From Marinobacterium lacunae (GTDB taxonomy: Bacteria > Pseudomonadota > Gammaproteobacteria > Pseudomonadales > Balneatricaceae), in the NCBI RefSeq assembly GCF_000705555.1, contig NZ_JMQN01000021.1, positions 62,001 through 126,000 on the forward strand: DNA of 64,000 bases, written 5' to 3'. Shown here piece by piece: positions 34,162 to 43,051 of this stretch. Under the pieces are notes generated by a model. The model had not been told where the DNA came from. It worked only from the letters and a program-made list of their open reading frames with translations, and ran no database searches. How positions within the stretch are numbered: the first letter of the stretch is position 1; each line of letters begins with the position of its first letter. Made by a program: the position numbers and the translations under genes.

Positions 34162-35424
34162 ATGACGATTGCAAATAACATGATAGTGGCGCTCGATATC
34201 GGTACATCCAAAGTGGTGTGCCTGGTCGGTGAAATTACGCCCGGTGGCGATATCGAAATTGTCGGCTTTAGCTCGCAGCCTTCGCAGGGGCTCAAGCGGG
34301 GTGTCGTGGTCAACATCGAATCGACGGTCAACTCCATTCAGCGCGCGGTAGAAGAAGCTGAGCTGATGGCGGGTTGCAAGATTCACTCGGTAACAGTGGG
34401 TATAGCGGGTAGCCATATCAGCAGCTTGAACTCTCACGGTATCGTGGCGGTGCGTGACAGAGAGGTCAACGAATACGATCTGGAGCGGGTTATCGACGCG
34501 GCGCGTGCTGTGGCTATCCCGGCCGATCAGAAGATTCTGCATATTTTGCCGCAGGAGTATCTGATCGATAACCAGGAGGGGATTCGCGAGCCATTGGGCA
34601 TGTCGGGTGTGCGCCTTGAGGCAAAAGTGCATCTGGTGACGGGTTCCATCAACTCGGTACAGAACATCGAGAAATGTATTCGACGCTGCGGCCTGGAAGT
34701 CGACGCGGTGGTGCTTGAACAGTTGGCATCGAGTCAGGCTGTGCTGACAGATGATGAGCGCGATCTGGGTGTCTGCATGGTCGACATCGGTGGAGGTACA
34801 ACCGATATCGCCATCTACACACACGGTGCTATCCGGCATACGGCCGTTATACCGATTGCCGGTGATCAGGTGACAAACGATATAGCAATGGCGTTGCGTA
34901 CGCCGTCGGTGAACGCTGAGCAGCTGAAAATCAAATATGCCTGTGCACTGGCTCAGCTGACGCGTGCCGATGAGGTGATCAAGGTGCCAAGCGTCGGTGA
35001 TCGCCCGTCACGTGATCTCTCTCGTCAGGCGCTGGCGGAAGTGGTCGAGCCGCGCTACGAAGAGCTGTTTAACCTGGTTCAGGCTGAGATTCGCCGCTCG
35101 GGGTTTGAAGATTTAATCGCCGGAGGCATCGTGCTGACCGGCGGTACATCGAAAATGGAAGGTGCGGTAGAACTTGCCGAAGAGATTTTCCATATGCCGG
35201 TACGCCTGTCCAGGCCGCACGGTGTGCGCGGCATGGAAGATCTGCTGGGTAATCCGATTTATGCCACGGCGATTGGCTTGCTGCACTACGCTCGCCAGGC
35301 TGTTGGCGCTGTTGAACATGAACCGATGGTTGCGCGCAAGCAACAGCCGGTGGAAGAGCGCCGCAGTTTTCAGATGCCCGATATGTTCGGGCGCATGAAA
35401 GCCTGGCTGCAAGGGAATTTTTAA
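34162..35424 (+). CDS. ftsA: Cell division protein FtsA
   Basis: A 420-residue actin-fold protein that tethers FtsZ to the membrane and recruits divisome proteins. Nucleotide-binding motifs are seen: phosphate loop VALDIGTSKVVCLVGE, the second phosphate-binding loop MVDIGGGTTDIAIYTHGAIRHT and the adenosine motif GIVLTGGTSKMEG, plus the FtsA-specific 1C domain. The C-terminus ends MFGRMKAWLQGNF, the amphipathic membrane-targeting helix. The residues are very close to the Pseudomonas sequence. ATG 34162 gives the family length; the longer frame from 33958 would add a 68-residue N-terminus without a ribosome-binding site, so it is not adopted. Initiation signals are weak at 34162. Confidence 0.95.
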   Translation: MTIANNMIVALDIGTSKVVCLVGEITPGGDIEIVGFSSQPSQGLKRGVVVNIESTVNSIQRAVEEAELMAGCKIHSVTVGIAGSHISSLNSHGIVAVRDREVNEYDLERVIDAARAVAIPADQKILHILPQEYLIDNQEGIREPLGMSGVRLEAKVHLVTGSINSVQNIEKCIRRCGLEVDAVVLEQLASSQAVLTDDERDLGVCMVDIGGGTTDIAIYTHGAIRHTAVIPIAGDQVTNDIAMALRTPSVNAEQLKIKYACALAQLTRADEVIKVPSVGDRPSRDLSRQALAEVVEPRYEELFNLVQAEIRRSGFEDLIAGGIVLTGGTSKMEGAVELAEEIFHMPVRLSRPHGVRGMEDLLGNPIYATAIGLLHYARQAVGAVEHEPMVARKQQPVEERRSFQMPDMFGRMKAWLQGNF

Positions 35425-35554
35425 TCTCGGAGCTGGCTTTCTGAGCTTCGAGGATGCCGAGCACGGCTAGCCGGTTTGGCACGCCATTAACGAAAAATGC
35501 AGAAACAACCCGACGTCAGATCGGGAATCGAAGAACCTGGAAGGAGACGCAGAA

Positions 35555-36754
35555 ATGTTTGAACTGATTGATAGCGTACCGCAGAGTGCAGTTATCAAGG
35601 TTGTCGGTGTTGGTGGCGGCGGCGGTAATGCCGTCGATCATATGGTGAGCTCTGAAGTTGAAGGGGTGGAGTTCATCTGTGCCAACACCGACGCTCAGGC
35701 ACTGAGTAAGATGGCTGCGCGCACCGTGCTGCATATTGGCGGCGAACTCACCAAGGGCCTTGGTGCCGGTGCCAATCCTGAAGTTGGGCGCTCAGCTGCC
35801 CTGGAAGATCGCGATCGCATTGCTGAGGCACTTTCCGGTGCGGATATGGTCTTCATTACCGCGGGTATGGGTGGTGGCACCGGCACAGGTGCGGCACCGA
35901 TCGTCGCGGAAGTCGCTCGCGAGATGGGTATCCTGACCGTCGCGGTTGTGACGCGTCCTTTCCCGTTCGAGGGGCGCAAACGCATGAAGGTTGCCGATCA
36001 GGGTATTCGCGAACTTCAGGAGAGTGTGGATTCCCTGATTATCATCCCGAATGAAAAGCTGCTGCCGGTATTGGGTAAAAACTGCAGCCTCATTCAGGCT
36101 TTCAGTACTGCCAACGATGTATTGAAAGGGGCAGTACAGGGCATCGCCGATCTGATTATCCGCCCGGGTATGATCAACGTCGACTTTGCTGACGTACGCA
36201 CTGTCATGTCCGAGATGGGCATGGCGATGATGGGTACCGGTCGTGCTAAGGGTGATAACCGCGCTCAGGAGGCGACCGAAGCGGCGATCAACAGCCCGCT
36301 GCTGGAAGATGTTGATCTCAAGGGTGCCAGCGGCATTCTGGTAAACATTACAGCTGGTATGGACCTCGGGTTGGGTGAGTTCTCCGAGATCGGTGATCTG
36401 GTCGAGGAGTATGCCTCCGAGAATGCGACCATTGTCGTCGGTACCGTTATCGATCCGGACATGAGCGAAGAGATCAAGGTGACGGTTGTCGCCACGGGCT
36501 TGGCCAAGGCGGAAAGCCAGCAGGTGCGTGTTGCCAATGGTGGAACAACCACCACAACGGCGGCCAGCGCCCGGGTGACCAAGAATGTGACCACTGACTT
36601 CTCTCAGATGGAGTTGCCGACGGTGATGCGCAACCGTCAGAACGAAGAGCGCAGTGCAAAGCCGGAAGCGGTTCAGCACGAGATGAAGCGCACCGGCACG
36701 GATGATATGGATTTTCTCGATATACCCGCCTTCCTGCGTCGACAGGCGGACTAA
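35555..36754 (+). CDS. ftsZ: Cell division protein FtsZ
   Basis: A 399-residue tubulin homologue. It has the GTP-binding [18 protein letters not shown] motif (about residues 103-120), the N-terminal [15 protein letters not shown] loop, the T7 loop region ([22 protein letters not shown]) and the C-terminal FtsA/ZipA-binding peptide [14 protein letters not shown]. The variable linker before it is Thr/Ala-rich. AAGGAG lies ten bases before ATG 35555. It is 130 bases after ftsA. A strong terminator follows, whereas lpxC usually follows ftsZ in gammaproteobacteria; the pair is not in a dcw cluster here. Confidence 0.97.
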   Translation: MFELIDSVPQSAVIKVVGVGGGGGNAVDHMVSSEVEGVEFICANTDAQALSKMAARTVLHIGGELTKGLGAGANPEVGRSAALEDRDRIAEALSGADMVFITAGMGGGTGTGAAPIVAEVAREMGILTVAVVTRPFPFEGRKRMKVADQGIRELQESVDSLIIIPNEKLLPVLGKNCSLIQAFSTANDVLKGAVQGIADLIIRPGMINVDFADVRTVMSEMGMAMMGTGRAKGDNRAQEATEAAINSPLLEDVDLKGASGILVNITAGMDLGLGEFSEIGDLVEEYASENATIVVGTVIDPDMSEEIKVTVVATGLAKAESQQVRVANGGTTTTTAASARVTKNVTTDFSQMELPTVMRNRQNEERSAKPEAVQHEMKRTGTDDMDFLDIPAFLRRQAD

Positions 36755-36806
36755 TCCTTCGCTGGAAAGGAGCGTAACCGAAGCGGTCGTATGACCGTCC
36801 AGGTTT

Positions 36807-36842
36807 CCCGCCTGAGTTCTGCATTGCTCAGGCGGGTTTTTT
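36807..36842 (+). terminator. Intrinsic terminator after ftsZ
   Basis: A perfect 10-bp stem, CCCGCCTGAG with CTCAGGCGGG, around a 10-base loop, followed by TTTTTT. It ends the ftsAZ transcript about 50 bases after the ftsZ stop. The right arm and U-tract overlap the last codons of the convergent C39/GNAT gene (stop at 36828). Confidence 0.93.
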
Positions 36843-37943
36843 CCTTTTCGTCAGCAATAGCGTTGCGCGTAACCGGCTTTTGCCGAAGCGTGACATCGCC
36901 TGAAACTCCTCCAGCCCTACCGGAACGTCTATATAGTCGGTTTCGCTATGCCAGGGATCTCTGTCGAAATCGGGGTCGCTGATATAGACGTGGCGTTCGT
37001 CCGCTGATCCAATCACGACCCAGTGCGGTGCCTTGTTTCGGTTAAGCCGCCAGGTACTGATTAGCGTGACAGCAACGGCTCCTGCTTGCAGCTGCGCGAT
37101 CAGAGACGGCAGATCCAGCTCGGCGTTGATCAGCTCAATCTCCGTATTGGCTATTTGTTGCCGGTAGTCCTCATGTACAAGCTCAATCACGCTCTTTTTG
37201 TCGGGGTCCCGCACACTGTCGATAAAGGGTGTTGAGGCGGGTGTCACACATAATCGGACACTGAAACCTCTTTGCCATGCGCTGAGTGCCAGACCGTGAG
37301 GCGAGCAGCCGCCATGACCAGATGTCATGTAGATAGTGGTCGATTCACGCCAGATCCTCAGCTCCTCTGTTCGGTTCATCTCGTACTGTGGGGCGAGGTG
37401 TTTCATCGCCATCATCAGGCTGGCCGGCCCGCAGGTGAAGGGAGTGCTCTGCTCGTAGTAGTCGGTGCGAGGCTTGGGGTGTTGCACCTTTCGGCGAATG
37501 GTTTTCTCCATGCGCCAAGCATCACTGCCGTTCTCGTAATAGGCTGTTATCCGGCCGAATCGATGGTATCCGCTAAGCTCGTATAATCGAATGGCCTTGT
37601 TGTTCTCTACACTGACCTCCAGCCTCATGAAGGCGCTGTCCCGAGCCCGTGCTTGCTGCTCTGCACCCTCAAGTAAGCGATTGGATATTCCCTGCCCACG
37701 CCAGTCTGGCGTGATGGCAATGGAGTAGAGGCGCGCCAGGTTGGTGCCCGATCGATAGAGCACAAGCGCGTATCCGCCGAGTTCCTGGCCGTTGTCGGCA
37801 ACCAGAAGGTCGGCGTGTTCCGAGCGAAGCATGTGCTGAAAGTTACGCCGGGACAGTTTGTCGCCGTCGAAACAGCGATTTTCGAGTTGGCAGAGCTGAT
37901 CAAGGTCGCTTCGCTGTGCAGAGCGAATCAGGATGTTGTCCAT
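36828..37943 (-). CDS. GNAT acetyltransferase / peptidase C39-like fusion
   Basis: A 371-residue two-domain protein. Residues 1-150 are a GNAT domain (ARLYSIAITPDWRGQGISNRLLEG, and NNKAIRLYELSGYHRFGR). Residues about 160-370 are a C39-like papain-fold domain with TPFTCGPASLMMAM (Cys171), the APHWVVIGS histidine (His307) and ISDPDFD (Asp323) forming a plausible catalytic triad. Unlike C39 domains of bacteriocin exporters it has no membrane or ATPase domain. The gene is divergent from a RimK-type ATP-grasp gene, a recurrent pairing. The GNAT-peptidase-ligase combination points to amide-bond formation and trimming of an unknown peptide (inference). Confidence 0.9.
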   Translation of the reverse strand: MDNILIRSAQRSDLDQLCQLENRCFDGDKLSRRNFQHMLRSEHADLLVADNGQELGGYALVLYRSGTNLARLYSIAITPDWRGQGISNRLLEGAEQQARARDSAFMRLEVSVENNKAIRLYELSGYHRFGRITAYYENGSDAWRMEKTIRRKVQHPKPRTDYYEQSTPFTCGPASLMMAMKHLAPQYEMNRTEELRIWRESTTIYMTSGHGGCSPHGLALSAWQRGFSVRLCVTPASTPFIDSVRDPDKKSVIELVHEDYRQQIANTEIELINAELDLPSLIAQLQAGAVAVTLISTWRLNRNKAPHWVVIGSADERHVYISDPDFDRDPWHSETDYIDVPVGLEEFQAMSRFGKSRLRATLLLTKRKKPA

Positions 37944-38090
37944 GGGGCGGACTCAGGTGAGACTTTGAGCCGATCCTACACCGGGGAGAAGCCCTGTGCC
38001 ACGCCGTGCAGGAAGATTATTTTCAGCAAGCCGTGTGAAGTTGATACGTCTGGGGGCATACTGCCGACGAGGACTGAAGGAGAGTAAGGC

Positions 38091-39575
38091 ATGGCCGGTT
38101 TTTACGTTGTGGTGGATGATCTGGAGGACTGGGCACCCTATTTTCCCAGTCGTGACGTGATCTCGTTCGAGCAGTACATGTCACTGCCAGAGGGGGAGGG
38201 CAAGGGACGCACGCGTGTGATCAACTGTTGCCGTAACTCACGTGCGCTGGGTCGGGGGTATTACTGCTCTTTGCTGGCCGAAGCGCGTGGACACAACGTT
38301 ATTCCTTCAGTGCAGGTGATCAATGATCTGCGCCGGAAATCGCTTTGGTCATTGGAGCTGGAAGCCGTGGAGGCCGCACTGGATCGCCTGGCGCTGAACG
38401 ATGGCGAACAGTCTCAGCAGCTCGATCTGCGTATCTTTTTTGGTGAGATCGATACGCCTCAGCTTACGCCGCTGGCGCATCAGTTGTTTGAGCGCTTTCC
38501 GATCCCGCTGCTTGAGGTGAGACTCAAGCGTGATCAGGGCTGGCATATTCAACGCATCAAGCAAGGTGCACTGCGCGATCTGGCGGATGAGTCCGAACAG
38601 GATCGCTTTGCTCAGTCGTTGGATCGATTCAGCAATCGAATTTGGCGCAAGCCGCGTACCCGTAAGCACTATCGTTATGATCTTGCGATGCTGATCGATC
38701 CAAAAGAGAAGTTGCCGCCAAGTGACCGTGCGGCGCTGGCCGGCTTCGTGCGTGCGGGCAGGCGGCTGGGTATCAACGTACAGCAGATCGGAAAACAGGA
38801 TTATCAGCGCCTGGCGGAGTATGACGGGCTGTTTATCAGGGAAACGACGTCAATTGATCATCACACCTACCGATTTGCGCGCAAGGCGGCGGCCGAAGGG
38901 TTGGTGGTGATGGACGATCCGACCTCGATCCTGCGCTGTACCAACAAGGTCTACCTGGCTGACCTTCTGCGTACCCACAAGGTGCCGACGCCGAAAACGA
39001 TGATCGTCAGCGATGCACGTGGTGAGACCGTAGAACTTATTGCCGAAACGCTCGGCTTGCCTGTTGTGCTGAAAATACCGGACGGTGCCTTTTCGCGCGG
39101 TGTGATAAAGGTCGAGACGATCGAAAGCCTGTCAAAAGAGTTGAAGCGTTTGCGTCAAAACTCCTCGCTTATTCTGGCGCAGGAGTTCATGTATACCGAT
39201 TACGACTGGCGCATCGGCGTGCTTAATAACAAACCGCTATACGCCTGTCGATATTTCATGGTTCAGGATCACTGGCAGATATACCGGCATGAAGGTGGTA
39301 ACGAGCCGGATTCCGGTGGTTTTGATACCCCCGCTATCTGGGAGGTGCCCCGTAAAGTGCTGGATGTCGCACTGAAAGCAACGCGCTTGATCGGCGATGG
39401 GTTGTATGGAGTGGATATCAAACAATCCGGCGATAAGGTGGTGGTGATAGAGGTGAATGACAACCCGAGTATCGATTCCGGCGTGGAAGACCTGCAGCTG
39501 GGAGGCGCGCTGTACCATGAGATCATGGCGGAGTTCTTGCGCCGTATGGAACTCAAACGGCAGATGAGAGTGTGA
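38091..39575 (+). CDS. RimK family ATP-grasp ligase
   Basis: A 494-residue protein: an N-terminal domain of about 190 residues (FYVVVDDLEDWAPYFPSRD; CCRNSRALGRGYYCSLLAE) followed by a RimK-like ATP-grasp (residues about 200-490) with VVLKIPDGAFSRGVIKVET as the ATP-clamp lysine segment, LILAQEFMYTDYDWRIGVL, and YGVDIKQSGDKVVVIEVNDNPSIDSG as the metal-binding Glu/Asn region. RimK enzymes join an amino acid to a peptide through an acyl phosphate. The N-terminal domain is not the ribosomal S6-specific type, so the substrate is unknown. Its ATG is 148 bases from that of the divergent C39/GNAT gene. Confidence 0.9.
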   Translation: MAGFYVVVDDLEDWAPYFPSRDVISFEQYMSLPEGEGKGRTRVINCCRNSRALGRGYYCSLLAEARGHNVIPSVQVINDLRRKSLWSLELEAVEAALDRLALNDGEQSQQLDLRIFFGEIDTPQLTPLAHQLFERFPIPLLEVRLKRDQGWHIQRIKQGALRDLADESEQDRFAQSLDRFSNRIWRKPRTRKHYRYDLAMLIDPKEKLPPSDRAALAGFVRAGRRLGINVQQIGKQDYQRLAEYDGLFIRETTSIDHHTYRFARKAAAEGLVVMDDPTSILRCTNKVYLADLLRTHKVPTPKTMIVSDARGETVELIAETLGLPVVLKIPDGAFSRGVIKVETIESLSKELKRLRQNSSLILAQEFMYTDYDWRIGVLNNKPLYACRYFMVQDHWQIYRHEGGNEPDSGGFDTPAIWEVPRKVLDVALKATRLIGDGLYGVDIKQSGDKVVVIEVNDNPSIDSGVEDLQLGGALYHEIMAEFLRRMELKRQMRV

Positions 39576-39647
39576 TGCAGATCAGCCGATGCGAATGTTT
39601 CTCAACTATTGTGGACAATCAAGTTCTTATACTTTTAACTTAAGGGC

Positions 39648-39688
39648 CTCATGCCCGTTTTTAGCTATGGTTTTTCCATAAGCATGAG
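39648..39688. repeat. Nested inverted repeat downstream of the RimK-like gene
   Basis: CTCATGC (39648-39654) pairs with GCATGAG (39682-39688), enclosing an inner TATGG/CCATA stem with a five-T loop. An A-run, not a U-run, follows on the + strand, so it is not a standard intrinsic terminator there; on the minus strand the T-run would lie before the hairpin. Its role is unclear. Confidence 0.4.
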
Positions 39689-39737
39689 AAAAAAGACATC
39701 CGCAGTGGGTTGAGCCGTTTCAATCGGGAGGTCGGTT

Positions 39738-40238
39738 TTGCGTGAGTTTATCGGTGCCTTGCTGCTGACGCTATTGATGTCGCCCAGCGTTTTTGGCGGG
39801 GAGTTGCCTGTGCCTCAGGGTCCGGTCATCTTGAGTATTAGTGGTGACATTTCAAATACCAATGCACCGCAGCGGGCGGATTTCGATCGTGAAATGCTCG
39901 AAGCGCTGCCTCAGAGCACGTTGGATATGGCTACGCCCTGGACTGAGGGGATCCAGCATTTTCAGGGTGTGTATTTGAGTGACCTGCTGGAATATGTCGG
40001 CTCGAATAGTCAGAGTGCTGAGGTTATGGCGCTCAATGATTATCACGCTACGCTGGACATCCGGGAGTTGGCGGCCGTACCGGTACTTGTTGCGATCAAG
40101 AACAACGGCAGCTACATGCGTGTTCGTGACAAGGGGCCACTCTGGATCGTCTACCCTTTCGAGGATTTGCCACTTGCTGACCAGTCGCGTCACCAAGCCA
40201 ATCAGGTGTGGCAGCTGCGTCGTATAGAGCTGCACTGA
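39738..40238 (+). CDS. Oxidoreductase molybdopterin-binding-fold periplasmic protein
   Basis: A 166-residue exported protein (signal peptide ending near FGG, residue 20) with a small sulfite-oxidase-like (SUOX/YedY-type) molybdopterin fold: LYPF-like ILSISGDISNT, HFQGVYLSDLLEYVG and the RVRDKGPLWIVYPFED segment. The cysteine that normally binds molybdenum is not seen, so it is probably a ligand-sensing or structural relative rather than an active enzyme. The TTG start has GGGAGG six bases upstream. Its stop overlaps the GGDEF/EAL start (TGATG), so it is likely a periplasmic partner of that membrane receptor. Confidence 0.7.
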   Translation: MREFIGALLLTLLMSPSVFGGELPVPQGPVILSISGDISNTNAPQRADFDREMLEALPQSTLDMATPWTEGIQHFQGVYLSDLLEYVGSNSQSAEVMALNDYHATLDIRELAAVPVLVAIKNNGSYMRVRDKGPLWIVYPFEDLPLADQSRHQANQVWQLRRIELH

Positions 40239-42190
40239 TGCCTCGTTACCGCTCTCCCCGATTTTTGCTTTTGGTCATTGCTGTTGGCGTGTTTGCCGTC
40301 AGCACCATGGTTAGTTATCAGCGGCATATCGAATCGTCACAGCTCATCTCGGTTACCCAGAAAGGCAGCGGCTGGGCCGCGTCAGAGCTTGAGATTGAAC
40401 TGATCAAGTTCACCAGAATCCTTGAGCTTGTCGGACTTGGGCGGGAAAGTACGGATGAGCTTCTATTGCGTTTTGATCTGCTCTGGAGTCGGGTGGAGAT
40501 TCTTAGCCTGGGCAGTGAGTCCAAAGAGCTTCGAGAGGTTTCGGGCGCAGAGGAACTGTTGACCGCACTTCGCTCGACTCTGCGTGAGATTGAACCGCAG
40601 GTGGTCTCGCTTGAGCAGGGTGATTTGAAAGTGGCTGAATCGCTCATTCATAGGTTAAATCAGTATGAGAGTCAGGTTCGCACGTTTAACGTCGATAGCT
40701 TTAACGGCCCCATCGCACAAGGGCGTATCAAGCGTGTGTTCGAACTCAACTGGTTGGTCAGCGTATCGTTGATTGGTCTGGCGCTCAGTGGTGCCTTGCT
40801 CATTGTCATGTTGATCAGAGAGAGTGCGCGTAACCGGCATCAATCGCTCCATGATGACCTCACAAGTCTGCCCAATCGTAAATTCGTAAACCAAAAACTT
40901 GTAACGGCTGCGAACCGCGCGCGCAAGCAGGGCACGTTGTTAGGCATACACCTCATCGATCTAAACAATTTCAAGGATGTTAACGACACGCTTGGCCATA
41001 ACCACGGCGACCAAATGTTGCGGACGATCGCTGACCGGTTGCGCCAGTTCATGGGACATCAGCAAACAGTAGCTCGGATGGGTGGGGACGAGTTCCTAAT
41101 CATTCAGGAGCTGGTTCAAGATCCCAAAGAGTGCATGGAGCTGTCACGGCGGTTGTGGCAACAGTTAGGGCAGGAGATTCGTCTTAAGGGCAACGCCATC
41201 TTTCCCTCGGCGAGTTTGGGGGTCAGTGTCTTTCCAATCGATGGTGACGATGTCGCTCAGGTACTGATCAATGCCGATTTGGCCATGTACCGGGCCAAGC
41301 GGGAGGGTGGTGCCGGTTATCGCCGTTTCGAGCCGGAGATGAACGAAACGCTCCAGCGCATGAATATCATCGCCCGCGATCTGAAAACCGCCATAGCCGG
41401 TGACCAGCTGGTACTGAATTATCAGCCTGTTGTGGCGTTCGAGAGCGGAAAGATCGTATCGGTCGAGGCGCTGTTGAGGTGGCATCATCCAAGTTATGGC
41501 GCTATTTCGCCGCTGGAGGTGGTGGCTGTCGCCGAGCAATATGGCATGGCGCTTGAGTTCAACGAGTGGGTGATCCGGCAGGCGTGTCTGCAATATGTCC
41601 GTTGGGCACAGCAGGGGTTCGAGACGGTTTGCGTGGCGGTTAATATTTCGCCTTCAATGTATGCGCAGCATGATCTCTGCGGCTCGCTGATGCGGTTGCT
41701 TGACGACACGGGTATGCCCGCCCAACAGCTGATCATAGAGGTGACCGAAGACACCACGATGCGGGATATCGAAAGCTCCCCCGATACACTGTTCAACATC
41801 AAGAAGTTGGGCGTGCAGATTGCGTTGGATGACTTCGGCACCGGCTACTCCTCCCTGAACCACCTTAAGCGGCTGCCGGTCGACAAGTTGAAGATTGATC
41901 GCAGCTTTATCAGTGATCTGAATATTACGCCCAAAGATCCAAGGATTATTCGCAGCATTATCGGGCTGGCTGAAAGTCTCGATCTGCAAGTGATCGCCGA
42001 GGGCATCGAAAACCTCCAGAACGTTGACGATCTGCGTCGGGAGGGGTGTGTGTTCGGGCAGGGATATCTGTTCTCGAAGCCGGTGGATAGCAAGCAGCTC
42101 ACCGAAATGCTTCAGGCTCAGAAGCGAGGGGAGCGGTTGTTCAGGCGGGAGGGTGTTTACCCGCCTGTGCATGATGAGAATCCAAAATAG
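40238..42190 (+). CDS. Membrane GGDEF/EAL bifunctional c-di-GMP protein
   Basis: A 650-residue inner-membrane protein. Two membrane helices (about residues 8-25 and 168-192) bracket a periplasmic sensor loop, followed by a GGDEF domain (GGDEF at 282-286, intact) and an EAL domain (EALLRW at 410-415, VTEDTTM and DDFGTGYSSL intact). Both catalytic motifs are intact, so synthesis or breakdown of c-di-GMP may dominate depending on signal; the canonical RxxD inhibitory site is absent before GGDEF (here MGHQQTVARM). ATG at 40238 is chosen because it overlaps the preceding stop. Confidence 0.93.
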   Translation: MPRYRSPRFLLLVIAVGVFAVSTMVSYQRHIESSQLISVTQKGSGWAASELEIELIKFTRILELVGLGRESTDELLLRFDLLWSRVEILSLGSESKELREVSGAEELLTALRSTLREIEPQVVSLEQGDLKVAESLIHRLNQYESQVRTFNVDSFNGPIAQGRIKRVFELNWLVSVSLIGLALSGALLIVMLIRESARNRHQSLHDDLTSLPNRKFVNQKLVTAANRARKQGTLLGIHLIDLNNFKDVNDTLGHNHGDQMLRTIADRLRQFMGHQQTVARMGGDEFLIIQELVQDPKECMELSRRLWQQLGQEIRLKGNAIFPSASLGVSVFPIDGDDVAQVLINADLAMYRAKREGGAGYRRFEPEMNETLQRMNIIARDLKTAIAGDQLVLNYQPVVAFESGKIVSVEALLRWHHPSYGAISPLEVVAVAEQYGMALEFNEWVIRQACLQYVRWAQQGFETVCVAVNISPSMYAQHDLCGSLMRLLDDTGMPAQQLIIEVTEDTTMRDIESSPDTLFNIKKLGVQIALDDFGTGYSSLNHLKRLPVDKLKIDRSFISDLNITPKDPRIIRSIIGLAESLDLQVIAEGIENLQNVDDLRREGCVFGQGYLFSKPVDSKQLTEMLQAQKRGERLFRREGVYPPVHDENPK

Positions 42191-42193
42191 AGA

Positions 42194-43051
42194 TTATGCG
42201 TTGCCGGCAAAGGTGTATTGGCAATGTGTCCGTAGAAATGCATCAGACAGTTCAAAGGTGACCGGTTGTCGCCTCAGCGGGCAGGTGAACGCAAGCGTTG
42301 TCGCGAAAAGCTGAAGCCCTTCCGAGTTCTTGTTACCCTCTCCGTAGCGGGGATCGCCAATCACGGGGTGCCCGATACCATTAAGATGCCGTCGTATCTG
42401 ATGGGTGCGACCCGTGTCGATCTCGACCTCTGCAAGACTTTGATTCGTGTCGGCGTTATAGCTCATAAGGCGATAGCGCGTCAGTGCAGGTTTTCCGTCG
42501 AGGCGGCTATCGATAGTGCCGGTGCCGGGCAGCTCGCCAAGAACCAGAGCGCGGTAGCGCTTGGTAATCTCTCTTTCCTGAAACATGGCAGAGAGTTTGG
42601 CTGCGACACTTTGCTTATGAGCAATCAGCATAAGCCCGGCGGTTTCACGATCGATGCGGTGTACAGGAAAGGTCGCGCGCTTGGGCTCAAGGCCCAGCTC
42701 GGCAATGCGCAGCAAGGACAGGTGATCGCCAAAGTCGTTGCCCTGGGCCAGCACGCCGGCTGGCTTGAACCAAACGGAGTATCCGCTGGCGTCGTGCAGG
42801 CATACAGGTGTATCCGCGGTGCGTGCCAGCAGCTCGTCATCATAATACAGCTGTATCAGGTCGCCAGAGCGAAGCTGCTCTGTGGCCTTGCGCAGGCGTT
42901 TGCGATTGCGGCCCCGTTTAAGCCAGACTGCGCCCTTGGACATCGCGTCCTTGATGCGTTGGCGCGATAAACCCGACTCCCCGGCGAGAAAGTCGGTCGC
43001 TTTTTGATTGGCCAGAGAAGGGGCGATCTGACGCTCCAGCGTTATCTGCAT
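42194..43051 (-). CDS. RluA-family pseudouridine synthase
   Basis: A 285-residue pseudouridine synthase. The N-terminal S4-like region (about residues 15-60, LSRQRIKDAMSKGAVWLKRG) precedes the catalytic domain with HRIDRETAGLMLIAHK (Asp134 nucleophile) and the RLDGKPALTRY and GRTHQIRRHLNGIGHPVIGD motifs. The RNA target (23S rRNA or tRNA) is undetermined. Its ATG coincides with the tlyA stop (43051), implying coupling. Confidence 0.93.
   Translation of the reverse strand: MQITLERQIAPSLANQKATDFLAGESGLSRQRIKDAMSKGAVWLKRGRNRKRLRKATEQLRSGDLIQLYYDDELLARTADTPVCLHDASGYSVWFKPAGVLAQGNDFGDHLSLLRIAELGLEPKRATFPVHRIDRETAGLMLIAHKQSVAAKLSAMFQEREITKRYRALVLGELPGTGTIDSRLDGKPALTRYRLMSYNADTNQSLAEVEIDTGRTHQIRRHLNGIGHPVIGDPRYGEGNKNSEGLQLFATTLAFTCPLRRQPVTFELSDAFLRTHCQYTFAGNA

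Noticed and set aside
35792-36679. A 295-codon minus-strand ORF inside ftsZ
   Set aside because: It is antisense to conserved FtsZ sequence; its His/Arg-rich composition is typical of a shadow frame.
39648-39688. An intrinsic terminator for the RimK-like gene
   Set aside because: The inverted repeat is followed by A residues, not U residues, in the direction of transcription.
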